From Chrysomallon squamiferum (lineage: Eukaryota > Mollusca > Gastropoda > Neomphalida > Peltospiridae): a DNA stretch of 64,000 nucleotides. Positions within the stretch are counted from its first letter, which is position 1. Each line of letters begins with the position of its first letter. The stretch is from assembly GCA_012295275.1 (NCBI GenBank), contig CM022675.1:2743197-2807196 (forward strand), read 5' to 3'. The notes under the pieces are model-generated. The model did no database searches and was not told the DNA's origin. It saw only the letters and a program-made list of their open reading frames with translations. Below are positions 47,684 through 58,973 of this stretch, piece by piece. Both the position numbers and the translations under genes were made by a program.

Positions 47684-49938
47684 ACACACATATGTCTGTC
47701 TGTCTATATATCTATGTCTCTAACTGTCTATCTAATTATCTATCTATCTAATTATCTATCTGTGTATGTAAATATGCATACATATGTCCATTCCGGCATA
47801 TCGACAGACAAGCAATAACACATTTCTACATCAATAATCAATAACTGAAAACAGTATTCCGACATTTCACGTAGTGCCTATAATACTATTCAGTGCATGT
47901 AATGACTGAAAGCTTCAGTCATTTCATGAAGTAGCTGAAAATCATGTCACTGATTATACATGCAGAAAAGACAAATATTTCCAAATGACAAATAAGTGTA
48001 ATAGAGTGATTCAAAGAATATGAAAATTAATTGTTTTTACATAATGATCTACTGTGACAGCACCTGGATCATTTCAGTTGAATTTTTATTATCAACAACT
48101 GGGCTGGCACCGTTTAGCTTTTGCACAGTTAGTTAGTTAGTTAGACCTAACATGATTTTGTGCATCACAGATGGATTCTCCTAACAGTGTGTTGTTACGA
48201 TACTATCTGAATCTGTTAACATGCGAGATCGTTAGTGAACTCTCTGGGAACTTATCGAATATTTCACGAAATTTTCACTCTCAGAATTCCTGTTTTAACA
48301 CAGCCTGTGTATGCACTGTTAACATGATCTAAAACAACCACCGCGGGTTGCATTGGGACAACTATGTTTGTACAGCTTGTCCAGTCAGACTTCCACCATG
48401 TTTCTTTTTACCATACGCTGTATCTGGGTTATTAGCGATGTGTAAACTGACGTGCATTCGAATGCTAAATAAATCCACAGTGATGCTGACAGTTGATTAG
48501 AACTATTTCCTGCAGCGACTAATCAGACGTATGTTAAAAACATTTTTATTCCTAAAATACATTCGTAGATACATGCATTAATACATGTGCATTCATGATA
48601 CGCATTTCATTTTTCAGGCATTACATCAACACTGCCGGAACCTACATCACCTGTTACATCTGGGAAAACTGAAGGTAAATTACTTAATATGTTACCTTTC
48701 ATGCAATTTTATTTCTGTTAAAAGTAAGTTATTTAAGGTGTAGGGTTTTATACAATTCTACTTGTGTTAAGTGAAAATTACTTAATGTTTTGCGTTTTGT
48801 AAAATGTTATTTTGTGTAAAAGTCAGGTACTTAATGTGTGTGTCTTATATAAATGTCTGAAAAGTAAACATAACCTCTTACAAAGATAAATAAACATGTA
48901 GATATTTTTCTTAGTCGAAATAAGAAGAAAAAAAAGAAGTATATTTTCTCTTTAATTTCTTTGCTTGGCAGAGGCGACTAACTTCACTGTTCGGCTGGTA
49001 GACGGCTCGAATCCTAGAGAGGGTCGTGTGGAGGTTTTCTACAATGACACTTGGGGCACAGTCTGCCATGATGATTTTGATTTCAGAGATGCAGCTGTGT
49101 TCTGCAGAATGCTCGGTTATCCTGCGTATGTATAATAAATAAAACTTCATTTTACCTACGTAATACAATAACGTAATGTCCAGGACGAAGACAGAGAGAT
49201 GCGCAAAGGCTTCCCCTACTCTTTAGTTTCCAGTTTATGTGCTGGAGTGAAATACGCTTTCTAAATGTCGTTCGGCACTTTTCTAGCAATTAAAATGATC
49301 TTATTTTCTGAGTATACATCAAAATATGCAAACATGTAAACTGTCCACTGTTATTATTCTCAATTAAATTATGAATAATCTGAAGAAAAAAAAAACCTCA
49401 CTATAATCTAACCTCAGCAGTAGTCACATTGTACACATGTAATTACAGTTCTGTTTTACAAATCATCACAGCCAGTAGCTGTGAAGTTCTCCCTCTGCAT
49501 CCCAGTCGCATTCTCACAGATCTTAGCGTACCCCGAGTTTCTAAAACCCGCGAAAACCACTCACTTGTGTCAGAAGTGATACCAGAGATTTTGTCTCACG
49601 TGACAGTGTACAGTGACCGCTGTGTTTTATTACAGTGACAACGCTCAACCTCGAAAAGGCGGGTACTTCGCGAGTGGGCGGGGCAGGATTTGGCTGCACG
49701 GGCTGGCCTGTAACGGGAGCGAGGCTGACGTCTCTCAGTGCAGAAACGCGACCTGGGCTCAAACCTCCTGTTCTCACCACGAAGACGCTGGCGTAGTGTG
49801 TGCAGGTAATAGCTGATCAGCAACCAGAAGGGTCTTCCTCATTCGTCTTATCGTCTGTTTCCTCTTTTGTTTTATTTTTAAACACGTATTTTATTGATGT
49901 TTGAAATGTTTACTGAAACAGACACTTTACCAAAAATG

Positions 49939-49991
<53 letters not shown>

Positions 49992-52527
49992 AACTCACAT
50001 AAATCCTCTGCAATGTAATGCAAATCATAATAGTATATGCGTTTGCAGAAAATAATAATGCTTTTTCATAAATTTATCTACTTATTTACTTACCTACTTA
50101 CCTACCTACGTGTTTACATCTACTGCTTAATTAATTAATTACCTGTTTCTGCTGACATATTTACCGGTTAATATTGTTATATACGCTGTTTACTTTCTTT
50201 CTTTTTTTTTAGTGGTTTGAAAGACATTTCTAATAACTTATAATGTTAATAAGACAGCATGTAACATGAGTATTTAAAAAAAAAAAATTAAGTAGTTTAA
50301 AAGCCATTTCTGTTTACAACGTTTTTCTCAGTGTAACTGATTTTCAGCTTTCTTCTTCGTCGTTGTCTTTCTTGTGGTTTTCAAAAAATAAACTAAATCA
50401 AAATTAAATCAAATTAAAAAAATAATAAAACCTGAAATTTTTATTATCATTATTTTGCTGTTGTTGTTGTTGTTCAGGTGGTGCTGGTTGTTGTCGACGC
50501 AGTTTCCGTTGACACTGTTTGTTGCTGCTGTAGTTACACAGAGTATTTTTCTACAAGAGACTCGTTGCTCTGTAGTTGATGTGTAGTGTGCAGATTACTC
50601 ATCACGTTCTCAGATTAGTGTGTAGTGTGCAGATTACTCATCACGTTCTCAGATTAGTGTGTAGTGTGCAGATTACTCATCACGTTGTCAGACTAGTGTG
50701 TAGTGTGCATATTACTCATCACGTTGTAGATTAGTGTGTAGTGTGCAGATTAATCATCACGTTGTCAGATTAGTGTGCAGTGTGCAGATTACTCATCACG
50801 CTGTCAGATTGGTGTATAGTGTGCAGATTACTCATCACGTTGTCAGATTAGTGTGCAGATTACTCATCACGCTGTCAGATTGGTGTGTAGTGTGCAGATT
50901 ACTCATTACGTTGTCAGATTAGTGTGGAGATTACTCATCACGTTGTCAGATTAGTGTGGAGATTACTCATCACGTTGTCAGATTAGTGTGTAGTGTGCAG
51001 ATTACTCATAACGTTGTAGATTAGTGTGCAGTGTGCAGATTACTCATCACGTTGTCAGATTAGTGTGCAGTGTGCAGATTACTCATCACGTTGTCAGATT
51101 AGTGTGTAGTGTGCAGATTACTCATCACGTTGTCAGACTAGTGTGTAGTGCAGATTACTCATCACGTTGTCAGACTAGTGTGTAGTGTGCAGATTACTCA
51201 TCACGTTGTCAGACTAGTGTGTAGTGTGCAGATTACTCATCACGTTGTCAGATTAGTGTGTAGTGTGCAGATTACTCATCACGTTGTCAGACTAGTGTGT
51301 AGTGTGCAGATTACTCATCACGTTGTCAGATTGGTGTGTACTGTGCAGATTACTCATCACGTTGTCAGATTGGTGTGTAGTGTGCAGATTACTCATCACG
51401 CTGTCAGATTAGTGTGTAGTGTGCAGATTACTCATCACGTTGTCAGATTAGTGTGTAGTGTGCAGATTACTCATCAGGTTGTCAGATTAGTGTGTAGTGT
51501 GCAGATTACTCATCACGTTGTCAGATTAGTGTGTAGTGTGCAGATTACTCATCACGTTCTCAGATTAGTGTGTAGTGTGCAGATTACTCATCACGTTGTC
51601 AGATTAGTGTGTAGTGTGCAGATTACTCATCACGTTGTCAGATTGGTGTGTAGTGTGCAGATTACTCATCACGTTGTCAGATTAGTGTGTAGTGTGCAGA
51701 GTACTCATCACGTTGTCAGATTAGTGTGTAGTGTGCAGATTACTTATCACGTTCTCAGATTAGTGTGTAGTGTGGAGATTACTCATAACGTTGTAGATTA
51801 GTGTGTAGTGTGCAGATTACTCATCACGCTGTCAGATTAGTGTGTAGTGTGCAGATTACTCATCACGTTCTCAGATTAGTGTGTAGTGTGGAGATTACTC
51901 ATAACGTTGTAGATTAGTGTGTAGTGTGGAGATTACTCATCACGTTGTCAGATTAGTGTGTAGTGTGGAGATTACTCATAACGTTGTAGATTAGTGTGTA
52001 GTGTGGAGATTACTCATCAGTGTGCAGATTACTCATCACGTTGTCAGATTAGTGTGTAGTGTGCAGATTACTCATCAGGTTATCAGATTAGTGTGTAGTG
52101 TGCAGATTACTCATCACGCTGTCAGATTAGTGTATAGTGTGCAGAATACTCATCACGTTGTCAGATTAGTGTGTAGTGTGCAGATTATTCATCACGTTGT
52201 AGATTAGTGTGTAGTGTGCAGATTACTCATCACGTTGTAATTAACACTGACACTGAAGTGAGTTAAACGTTTAATTTTTAACCGACGCAGACACAGCATA
52301 CTGAATGTTTACCAGACAAACGAGTTTAAAACATTTTTTTTTCAATTTAATACAGACAGCAGTAGCCGCAAAAAAAAACACTTGAAAAAGGTGTAATGTA
52401 CATTAGTTTTTATATACAAAAGTCAGAGTTTATCAATTGTATGTAGGCGTTCTTCTTCTTCTTCTTCTTACTATTGTTATTATTATTGTTGTTGTTGTTG
52501 CTGATGCTTTTGTTGCTGGTTTTATTA

Positions 52528-52588
<61 letters not shown>

Positions 52589-54729
52589 TACTATTGTTAT
52601 TACTATTATTATTATTACTATTATTATTATTATTGTTGCTTTTTATATTTACGTGATAACCTCTGTAGTTCCATTCAGTACTGTTTTCAGTAATTATTTT
52701 TGAATACAATGTTTCTGTTGCTAAGGTCACACGTTTAATACTGCTTTGTAGTTATGTTTGTGTAAAATATAGCTGTTGCTATGGTTACAGATAGCGGCGG
52801 TTTTGTTGATTCAATCAGGGTGGAGTCGTGCTCGGCCGACAACCAGAAGGAAGGTGATTCGAGGCTGTCGTTCAGCCTCATAAAAGACAGGTAACGTTAC
52901 ACTGCTGCGTTGTATTGTTCGTCTGCTTGTGTGATATCAGTAACTAACAGTGATATCTTAAACTGCTCGGTTGGTGTTATTTCAGTAGGCAGACGTATCT
53001 AGTGTTGTTATATCAGTAGTTGATGTACTTAATATTGTCATATTAATTAATAGATATATAAGTTTTCTTGTATTATTAAGTTAAATATCTGTTATATTAT
53101 ATCAGTAGTTAAAAGTCTACTACTTTTGTATGGTTATCTACTTTGTATGTTATACAGACACATCTCCATATCAAACACGGGCACTGTACAGAAATATATC
53201 TATGTCAACAACTGTAGTGTATATTACATAGACACATCTCTATATCAAACAACTGTAGTGTACATTACATAGACACATCTCTATATCAAACAACTGTATT
53301 GTACAATACATAGACACATCTGCATATCAAACAACTGTATTGTACAATACATAGACACATCTCTATATCAACAACTACAGTGTATATTACATAGACACGT
53401 TTGAGTCACATAACTATATTGCATATTTACAGGCACATCTCTATATCAATCAGGTGTATGATGTTTTGCATAGACACATCTCTTTATTAAAGAAATGTTT
53501 ATACGACATACCTCGTCTGTTTTACTGTATATGCTTATATAAACTTGAATAACTGTACCACGTAGTACAGATATGCATTTCAACGTGAAGAGTTTTTTTT
53601 ATTTCCAGCTGCCCGACACCAGACGTCGCCAAATTGATGATACAGAAACCAGTGAGGTCACCTGACAACGTAGTGACCTTCACCCTATTACCCTTTCACT
53701 TCAGTGGAAACACCAAGATTTCTGTGTCGTGTACAGTTTCTGTCTGTTCACGCCAAAACAGAGAACTCTGTGATCCGGTAAGTGATCGATCGACCGACTG
53801 ATTTATTTGTTTATTTATTTATCCTCTGTACTTATCACTGATTCGTGCACCTATGTGTTATTACTGAACTCGTGCACCTATGTGTTATTATTCAGTTCAT
53901 TCACTGGTTTTCTTTTCAGGTTGACTGTGACAAAAAGCTGGGGAAGAGGCGAAGAAAACGACGAGATGTTGATTTGCCTACCCTGACCGTGCAGAAAGAG
54001 TTTTACATCATTGACACAAGTAAGTTTAATATGAAAAATATCACTGACACAAGTAAGTTTAATATGAAAAATATCACTGACACAAGTAAGTTTAATGTGA
54101 AAAACATCACTGACACAAGTAAGTTTAATGTGAAAAACATCACTGACACAAATGAGTTTAATGTAAAAAACATCACTGACACAAGTGAGTTTAATGTGAA
54201 AAACATCACTGACACAAGTGAGTTTAATGTGAAAAATATCACTGACACAAGTGAGTTTAATGTGAAAAACATCACTGACACAAGTGAGTTTAATGTGAAA
54301 AACATCACTGACACAAGTGAGTTTAATGTGAAAAACATCACTGACACAAGTAAGTTTAATGTGAAAAATATCACTGATCATATTACCGTGCAAGTAATTA
54401 TTTACCTAGTACTGTCACTTATACAGGTAAGTAGATATCTAGTACTGTTATATTATTAACTAACTATCTAGTGTTACTAAACAACAAAGAAAATATCTAG
54501 TACTGCTATATACAGTTTGATATACAGTGTTGTTATATATGTAATTATATACTAACTGTTGATAAGTACATACAAGGATGTTTGTATCTGGTACAGTTAG
54601 ATAAGTATTTCAGTATCTGTTATATAAGTGATACGATATCAAGACATGTTTTACACGTAATTAGATTCAAGTTACAAAAATGTCTGTTTTATTTCATGTT
54701 CTTATTTGTTTTCTTTTTCAGATATCTGA
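40634..54729 (+). CDS. ZP gene B: EGF-EGF-ZP protein with two SRCR domains inside ZP-C
   Basis: Predicted secreted 619-aa protein from 15 exons: 40634-40709 (signal peptide), 42098-42211 and 43661-43798 (EGF-like), 43927-44108 and 44307-44443 (ZP-N), 45911-46038 (first ZP-C strands, ending LTFQVIA), 46406-46562 and 47260-47429 (SRCR 1), 48618-48674 (Thr/Pro/Ser linker), 48972-49125 and 49636-49805 (SRCR 2), 52791-52890 and 53609-53777 (rest of ZP-C, VESC and [10 protein letters not shown]), 53920-54019 (furin-like KRRRKRRD) and 54722-54729. All phases agree. Both SRCR domains have six cysteines and are each split over two exons, as in group A. The last exon gives Asn-Ile then TGA where gene A encodes its transmembrane helix. 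Paralogues A and C lack the SRCR block. The product is probably an extracellular polymer-forming protein with ligand-binding SRCRs; its ligand is unknown. Confidence 0.85.
41308..41600. repeat. Segment bounded by imperfect 24-bp inverted repeats
   Basis: TTCACTCCGAATATTCTGAAGTTT on the left mirrors AAAACTTCTGAATATTCGGG near 41573 on the right. The interior has an 81-aa minus-strand frame (41577-41332) unlike any family I know. Its size and ends would suit a MITE, but target-site duplications are not clear. Confidence 0.35.
41640..42097. repeat. ACT/ATA/TTG trinucleotide patchwork before EGF exon 1 of gene B
   Basis: Mixed trinucleotide runs keep frames open on both strands. The last GTTGTTGCTGTTGTTGCAAG forms the acceptor at 42097. 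Confidence 0.9.
42212..42900 (+). repeat. Tandem repeats derived from the EGF 1 donor region
   Basis: A 60-bp duplication (AACTTACATAA to AGATACAGAAAG) at 42222-42330 is followed by about 13 units of 33 bp, 'TGTTTATAGTGAGTATTCAG' plus TTATACATGTAAC, at 42485-42900. Each unit holds AGTGAGTATT, matching the true donor of exon 2 (AGAGTGAGTATT at 42210-42219). Confidence 0.85.
43060..43660 (+). repeat. 78-bp minisatellite containing the EGF 2 splice acceptor
   Basis: ACTGACAGGAC occurs at 43111, 43189, 43267, 43343 (partial), 43419, 43497, 43575 and finally 43653, where it is the real acceptor. Each unit also copies the first 14-15 bases of the exon (GACTTGTGAACGTTG). Confidence 0.95.
44460..44725. 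repeat. CTA/ATA/AAG trinucleotide patchwork
   Basis: Simple repeats in gene B intron 5. Confidence 0.9.
44860..45910 (+). repeat. About 24-bp minisatellite with acceptor-like units before gene B exon 6
   Basis: Units TTGACAGTAAAGTGTATGG and TGTTTCAGTTGACAGTAAA alternate. About nine units carry TGTGTTTCAG followed by TTGACAG. The last, CGTGTTTCAG ending at 45910, is the acceptor used for exon 6. Confidence 0.9.
46680..47245 (+). repeat. About 23-bp minisatellite in the SRCR 1 intron
   Basis: ACTAACTGACTGAGTGAGTT plus AACGT units with length variants. It ends just before the acceptor CTCGTGTCAG at 47259. Confidence 0.9.
47525..47770. repeat. CTAT/TA microsatellite
   Basis: TATC and TA runs in the intron after SRCR 1. 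The Tyr/Ile/Leu frames are repeat translations. Confidence 0.95.
47820..48617. other. Unique intron sequence of gene B
   Basis: Non-repetitive DNA between SRCR 1 and the linker exon. It is long enough to hide a small exon or an old insertion; none recognised. Confidence 0.4.
49943..49990. repeat. CA microsatellite
   Basis: About 22 CA units in the intron after SRCR 2. Confidence 0.95.
50305..52430 (+). repeat. Intron segment of gene B duplicated in inverted orientation at 16930-18450
   Basis: Flanks 50305-50580 and 52235-52410 match 18450-18155 and 17110-16940 on the opposite strand. The centre (50580-52235) is about 42 units of 'GTGCAGATTACTCATCACGT' plus TGTCAGATTAGTGTGTAGT. The frame [14 protein letters not shown]... 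through the repeat is not a gene. Confidence 0.9.
52445..52640. repeat. CTT/TTA trinucleotide run
   Basis: Simple repeats 150 bases before the ZP-C exon at 52791. Confidence 0.95.
53150..53480. repeat. About 60-bp tandem repeat in gene B intron 12
   Basis: ACATAGACACATCTCTATAT plus CAAACAACTGTAGTGTACATT repeats about five times with drift. Confidence 0.85.
54012..54380 (+). repeat. 33-bp array at the last donor of gene B, open in the coding frame
   Basis: Eleven units translate as [11 protein letters not shown] or [11 protein letters not shown] in frame with the furin exon. Ten of eleven carry ACAAGTAAGT or ACAAGTGAGT, copies of the donor at 54020. Each unit adds one N-I-T glycosylation sequon. 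Read-through continues to a stop at 54457-54459 after a hydrophobic stretch. Confidence 0.9.
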
Positions 54730-54779
54730 TTTGTGAGGTGTTTGATTCAAAATTAAATACAGTACATCAGATTAAATGA

Positions 54780-54785
54780 AATAAA
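54780..54785 (+). terminator. Poly(A) signal of gene B
   Basis: AATAAA 51 bases after the TGA at 54727-54729. Confidence 0.5.
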
Positions 54786-54869
54786 CTGGATAAATGTTAA
54801 GTTGCACGTTTTTTCTTTGATTAAGGTAAACACTATACCAAGTAGCAAGTCTTATTATCATAATGTTCA

Positions 54870-54925
54870 TCATAATCATCAAGATCATTATTATCATTAT
54901 TATTATCATCATCATCATCATCAAA
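54870..54925. repeat. ATC/ATT trinucleotides between genes B and C
   Basis: Short ATCATT/ATCATC run in the 577-bp gap between the convergent stop codons. Confidence 0.9.
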
Positions 54926-55305
54926 TCATGAATTCAAATCAGTTTGGATCGTATGAAGTTAGTTTTAATCTTTGGTAATTAAAAAGTGTAAATAAATAAA
55001 TAAATAAATAATATCATATCAGGTTTATTTCTCATTAAATTCAGTTGGTAGTAATGTAGTAGTTTCACACAGTGAGTAAACTCAGTCCAGCTCGATTACG
55101 TCCGCTTTCTTTCTAAACCTCTAATTAGTCGATCGCTGGTCCTGGTAAAATATATAAATAATAAAATAAAAAAATAATTTTGGTTTCGCATGGTTTCGCA
55201 TGGTTTCTCATTGTTATTGAGGGAATCGATAAGAACAAAACATAAACTGATGCTAAACTCGCGGATTGCCGAGATATCCACGATGAACATTAAGCAAATA
55301 CTTGC

Positions 55306-56403
55306 CTACTGGATTCTCCAAAACTGATATATACGAATTACTGGAGAAACTGATCTTCGTTTCCTCCTTTTGTTCGTAGCATCACAGTCAGTCTAAAAGA
55401 GAGAAACAACGTTTTATCTGTACGCTCTGTACGTTAGTAGGTATGTGTATAGCAAACGAACTGAAGGATTAAAAAGTAATAAACAAATCATTTTGAAACG
55501 TTCAATACTTCTTTGTTCAATGTTGTTTGATAAACATGGAATAATGATAAAGGTGACATTATGATTTAGCCAGCAAAACATTGAGAAAATAATGCTAAAG
55601 ATATCGTGTGCTCCGTGAACTGTTTTCATTAGCAGATATGTGTGTTTGTGTGTACTTGTGTGTGCGCGTGTGTGTCTGTGTTCATGTGTGTGTGTGCATG
55701 TGTGTGTGAAAATGTGTGTTTGTGTTCGTGTGAAAATGTGTGTGTGTGAATGTGTATGTGCAGCTGTGTATGTGCATCTGTGTGTGTGAGTGTCTGTGAA
55801 TGTGTGTGTGAATGTGGGTGTCTGTGAATGTGTGTGTGTGTATGTGAATGTGTGTGTGAGTGTGTGTGAATGTGTGTGTGAATGTTTGTGTGAATGTGTG
55901 TTTATGTGAATGTGTGTGAGTGTGTGTGAATGTGTGTGTGCATGTGTGTGTGTAAATGTGTGTGTGTGTATGTGTGTGTGTGAATGTGTGTGTGCATGTG
56001 TGTGTGTAAATGTGTGTGTGTGTATGTGTGTGTGTAAATGTGTGTGTGTATGTGTGTGTATGTGTGTGTGTAAATATGTGTGTGTATGTGTGTATGTGTG
56101 TGTATGTGTATGTGCATGTGTGTGTGTAAATGTAAACATACTTGTTTACACGACTCGACTTTGCTTTCCGGACACACTTTGACGGTGCAGGACATGCTGA
56201 CGATGTCGTTGTGGTTGAATTTGAACGTGTGTACTTTGAAAGTCACGTGACTCTTCGAAACGTGAAACGGCTTCTGTGTCATCAGCTTCCCAACATCCTG
56301 AGATGGACAACTGAAATATTCCCCCATAATAATAACAACAACAGTGACGACGACAACGACAACAACAACAAAAACAACGATGAAAATAATAACAATAATA
56401 ATA

Positions 56404-56437
<34 letters not shown>

Positions 56438-57241
56438 TAATAATAATATAATAATATAACAATATAATAATAATAATAATAATAATACTGAGTGAAGTTA
56501 AGCAGGACGTTGTTACTAAAGAAAAAATATGTTTATTGTCTTCCGATGTATTCGCATTTGTGAGTAAGAAAACTGAACCGTTGTACGCAGCAGTGAGATC
56601 TGAGCAGTGAGATCTGAGTATCTACTCTTATCTTCTTCTACGTCAGTGTCCCATGACAGCTTTTAAAGATTTACGCACATCTCAGACTTTATTTAAACTT
56701 AAGTCGGGCACCAGTGGGATTAGCGACCGTGGAGCTAAAGCTTCATTAGTTTCACAACAGATCCGTCCTGCTTGTACGTGATGACGTCCTTACCTGTTTT
56801 CTATGATCTGCGCTGTTTCAAAATGTTCCGTGTCGTTGTTGTCTGCCACACACGACTCCACGCTTAGTGCATCTGACATTAAAGGACAAAATAATAAAAT
56901 GGCGAAGAAAAAGAAAAAACAAAAAAGATATTGCTGTAAAAAGATGTTCTGTTCAGTGCAGTTTTCTACAGAACTGTGTAACTGTGTGTGCAGTTTTGTA
57001 GACAAAGAGCACTAACTTGCCAGTGACGAAACAGGTTCAATAGACAGATCAAAGTTCAACTCATCGTTCAAAGAAACAACTGAAGTTACTGAAGACCCGT
57101 TAATATATTTGACTGTAAACTTCAGAACTGATGAATCAAAACTAGTTTTTCCTTCTATAGTGCCTTCTTCTACAGGACTGAAACAAAAAGTTGAATAGAT
57201 TAGTTCACTTGAAGACCTGCATTAAACTCTAAACCACAGCC

Positions 57242-57324
<83 letters not shown>

Positions 57325-58798
57325 GATATTGATATTTTGCTAATGGTTTTTTTCTTTATCCCTATAAACCACTCTGGATGTATTAACCGTCATATTAAAG
57401 AAAAAGAAAATACATTAAAATGATTTCCTCATCGTGTCAGTTTGGCTGAGAACCCGACAATCCAGCTGTTATCCTTAATCGCGTTGTATTGATTTCGCTG
57501 TTACGTAATCTGCTTAACACCAAGCAGGCGACTGCAATCCTGAAAGAATGACGCACAAGGAGAAACGAACGTACTGACTGGCCCGACTGCTGTAACCACG
57601 GTAACAGTTATTTACCCGAGCTGTATTCGACTTCTCTCCTGCACGACGACACTGCTTGCAGCCTCGGTGCACGTCACAAGCAGAGACGTGTCTACGGCGG
57701 CGACGAAGTATTTGTTGAACTGTATCAGCACCTTGCGAGTGACCACTCCGCTGTCCTACAGAAAACAAACACAGCTCACTCTGTTTAAACTTTCTGTGCG
57801 TGTGTAAGTGTGATGATATATGCACGCGTGCATGCGAAATGTATTGTGCGTGAATGTCTACTTATTTGCGCCTGCAGAGTCTAGGAGAAACGAATATTAA
57901 GGGGAAGAAATATTCTCTGACACCGGCGTAATTTAGTTTGGTGCCGATTTGTAGGTGATGTGTGTGTGTGTGTCTTGTGTAAGCACGTTTGAGTTCGTCA
58001 GATCTTTTTAAATAACACTGTAAACAGACAAAGACAGGGAACAATCCACGTCACTTAGAGGTTTGTTCTAAAATCTTGTACACAATAAAACACAAAAACC
58101 TAGATTTGATACACAAATAAGCGGATAAAAAAATGATAAAGTATCTGATAGACAGGTAGACAAACTGATAAAGGTTGACAAATAAATTGATAAAGTGTGT
58201 GATAGATAGATAGACAAATAAACTGATAAAGTGATAGGTTGACAAATAGAATGATAAAGTGTCTGATGGACAGGTAGATAATAGTTTCTGATGGACAGGT
58301 AGATAAAGTGTCTGATGGACAGGTAGATAAAGTGTCTGATGGACAGGTAGATTTCTGATGGACAGGTAGATAAAGTGTCTGATGGACAGGTAGATAATAC
58401 TTTGGTGACTCCGCCGCAGTCGGTGTGTGAAAGCTGAAGGGCCAGTCCTTGCTTTGACTGTGGAAGATTTGTTTTCAAAAAAATACATCCATCATGTCTG
58501 TGACCTTGTACCAAGACCTGACCTTGAAAATCTCCAAGCGGGTTCACCAGTATCATCATGGAGTTCTCTGAACAAATTACGTCATCTGGAAATTCGTATA
58601 TTTTGTGTTTTAATTTTCACTTCTTTTTTATGTCTTTGTGTGTGTGTGTGTGTGTGTGTGTGAGTATTTGTGTGTGTGCGATTTTTATCTATTTATAGAC
58701 GTAAGTATTTTTACGATACACATTTGTGTGTTTGTGGATAAGCATGTCATGTGTAAATAAACATACTACATACCATCAAAATGCACGTGCGGTTTATA

Positions 58799-58842
<44 letters not shown>

Positions 58843-58879
58843 TTGTTTATATATATATATATATATATATATGTATACG

Positions 58880-58973
<94 letters not shown>

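Larger units (their letters stand above)
46406..49805 (+). other. SRCR-linker-SRCR exon cassette, phase 1 to phase 1
   Basis: Five exons of gene B (phases 1-2, 2-1, 1-1, 1-2, 2-1) encode [19 protein letters not shown] to IKCS, a 19-residue linker, and [19 protein letters not shown] to VVCA. The block begins and ends in phase 1, so it can be inserted or skipped without a frame change. It sits in the intron that separates LTFQVIA from the VESC strand of ZP-C. Confidence 0.85.

Noticed and set aside
50484-50580. Possible exon after GTTGTTCAG in the gene B intron
   Set aside because: One frame stays open for about 30 codons, but there is no similarity to ZP or SRCR sequence, no supported donor, and the stretch is part of the duplicated intron segment.
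51148-51801. 217-residue frame of repeated [13 protein letters not shown]
   Set aside because: Translation of the intronic minisatellite at 50580-52235; units with indels close the frame elsewhere.
53878-54393. 171-residue minus-strand frame of repeated [11 protein letters not shown]
   Set aside because: Antisense of the 33-bp array; the plus strand is in frame with the ZP gene B furin exon and explains it.
55096-55290. 64-aa minus-strand frame after gene C with a hydrophobic stretch
   Set aside because: It follows the in-frame TAG at 55306 and has no acceptor in the right phase; I cannot support it as a transmembrane exon.
55414-56139. 241-residue Thr/His-rich minus-strand frame
   Set aside because: GT microsatellite in the last intron of gene C.
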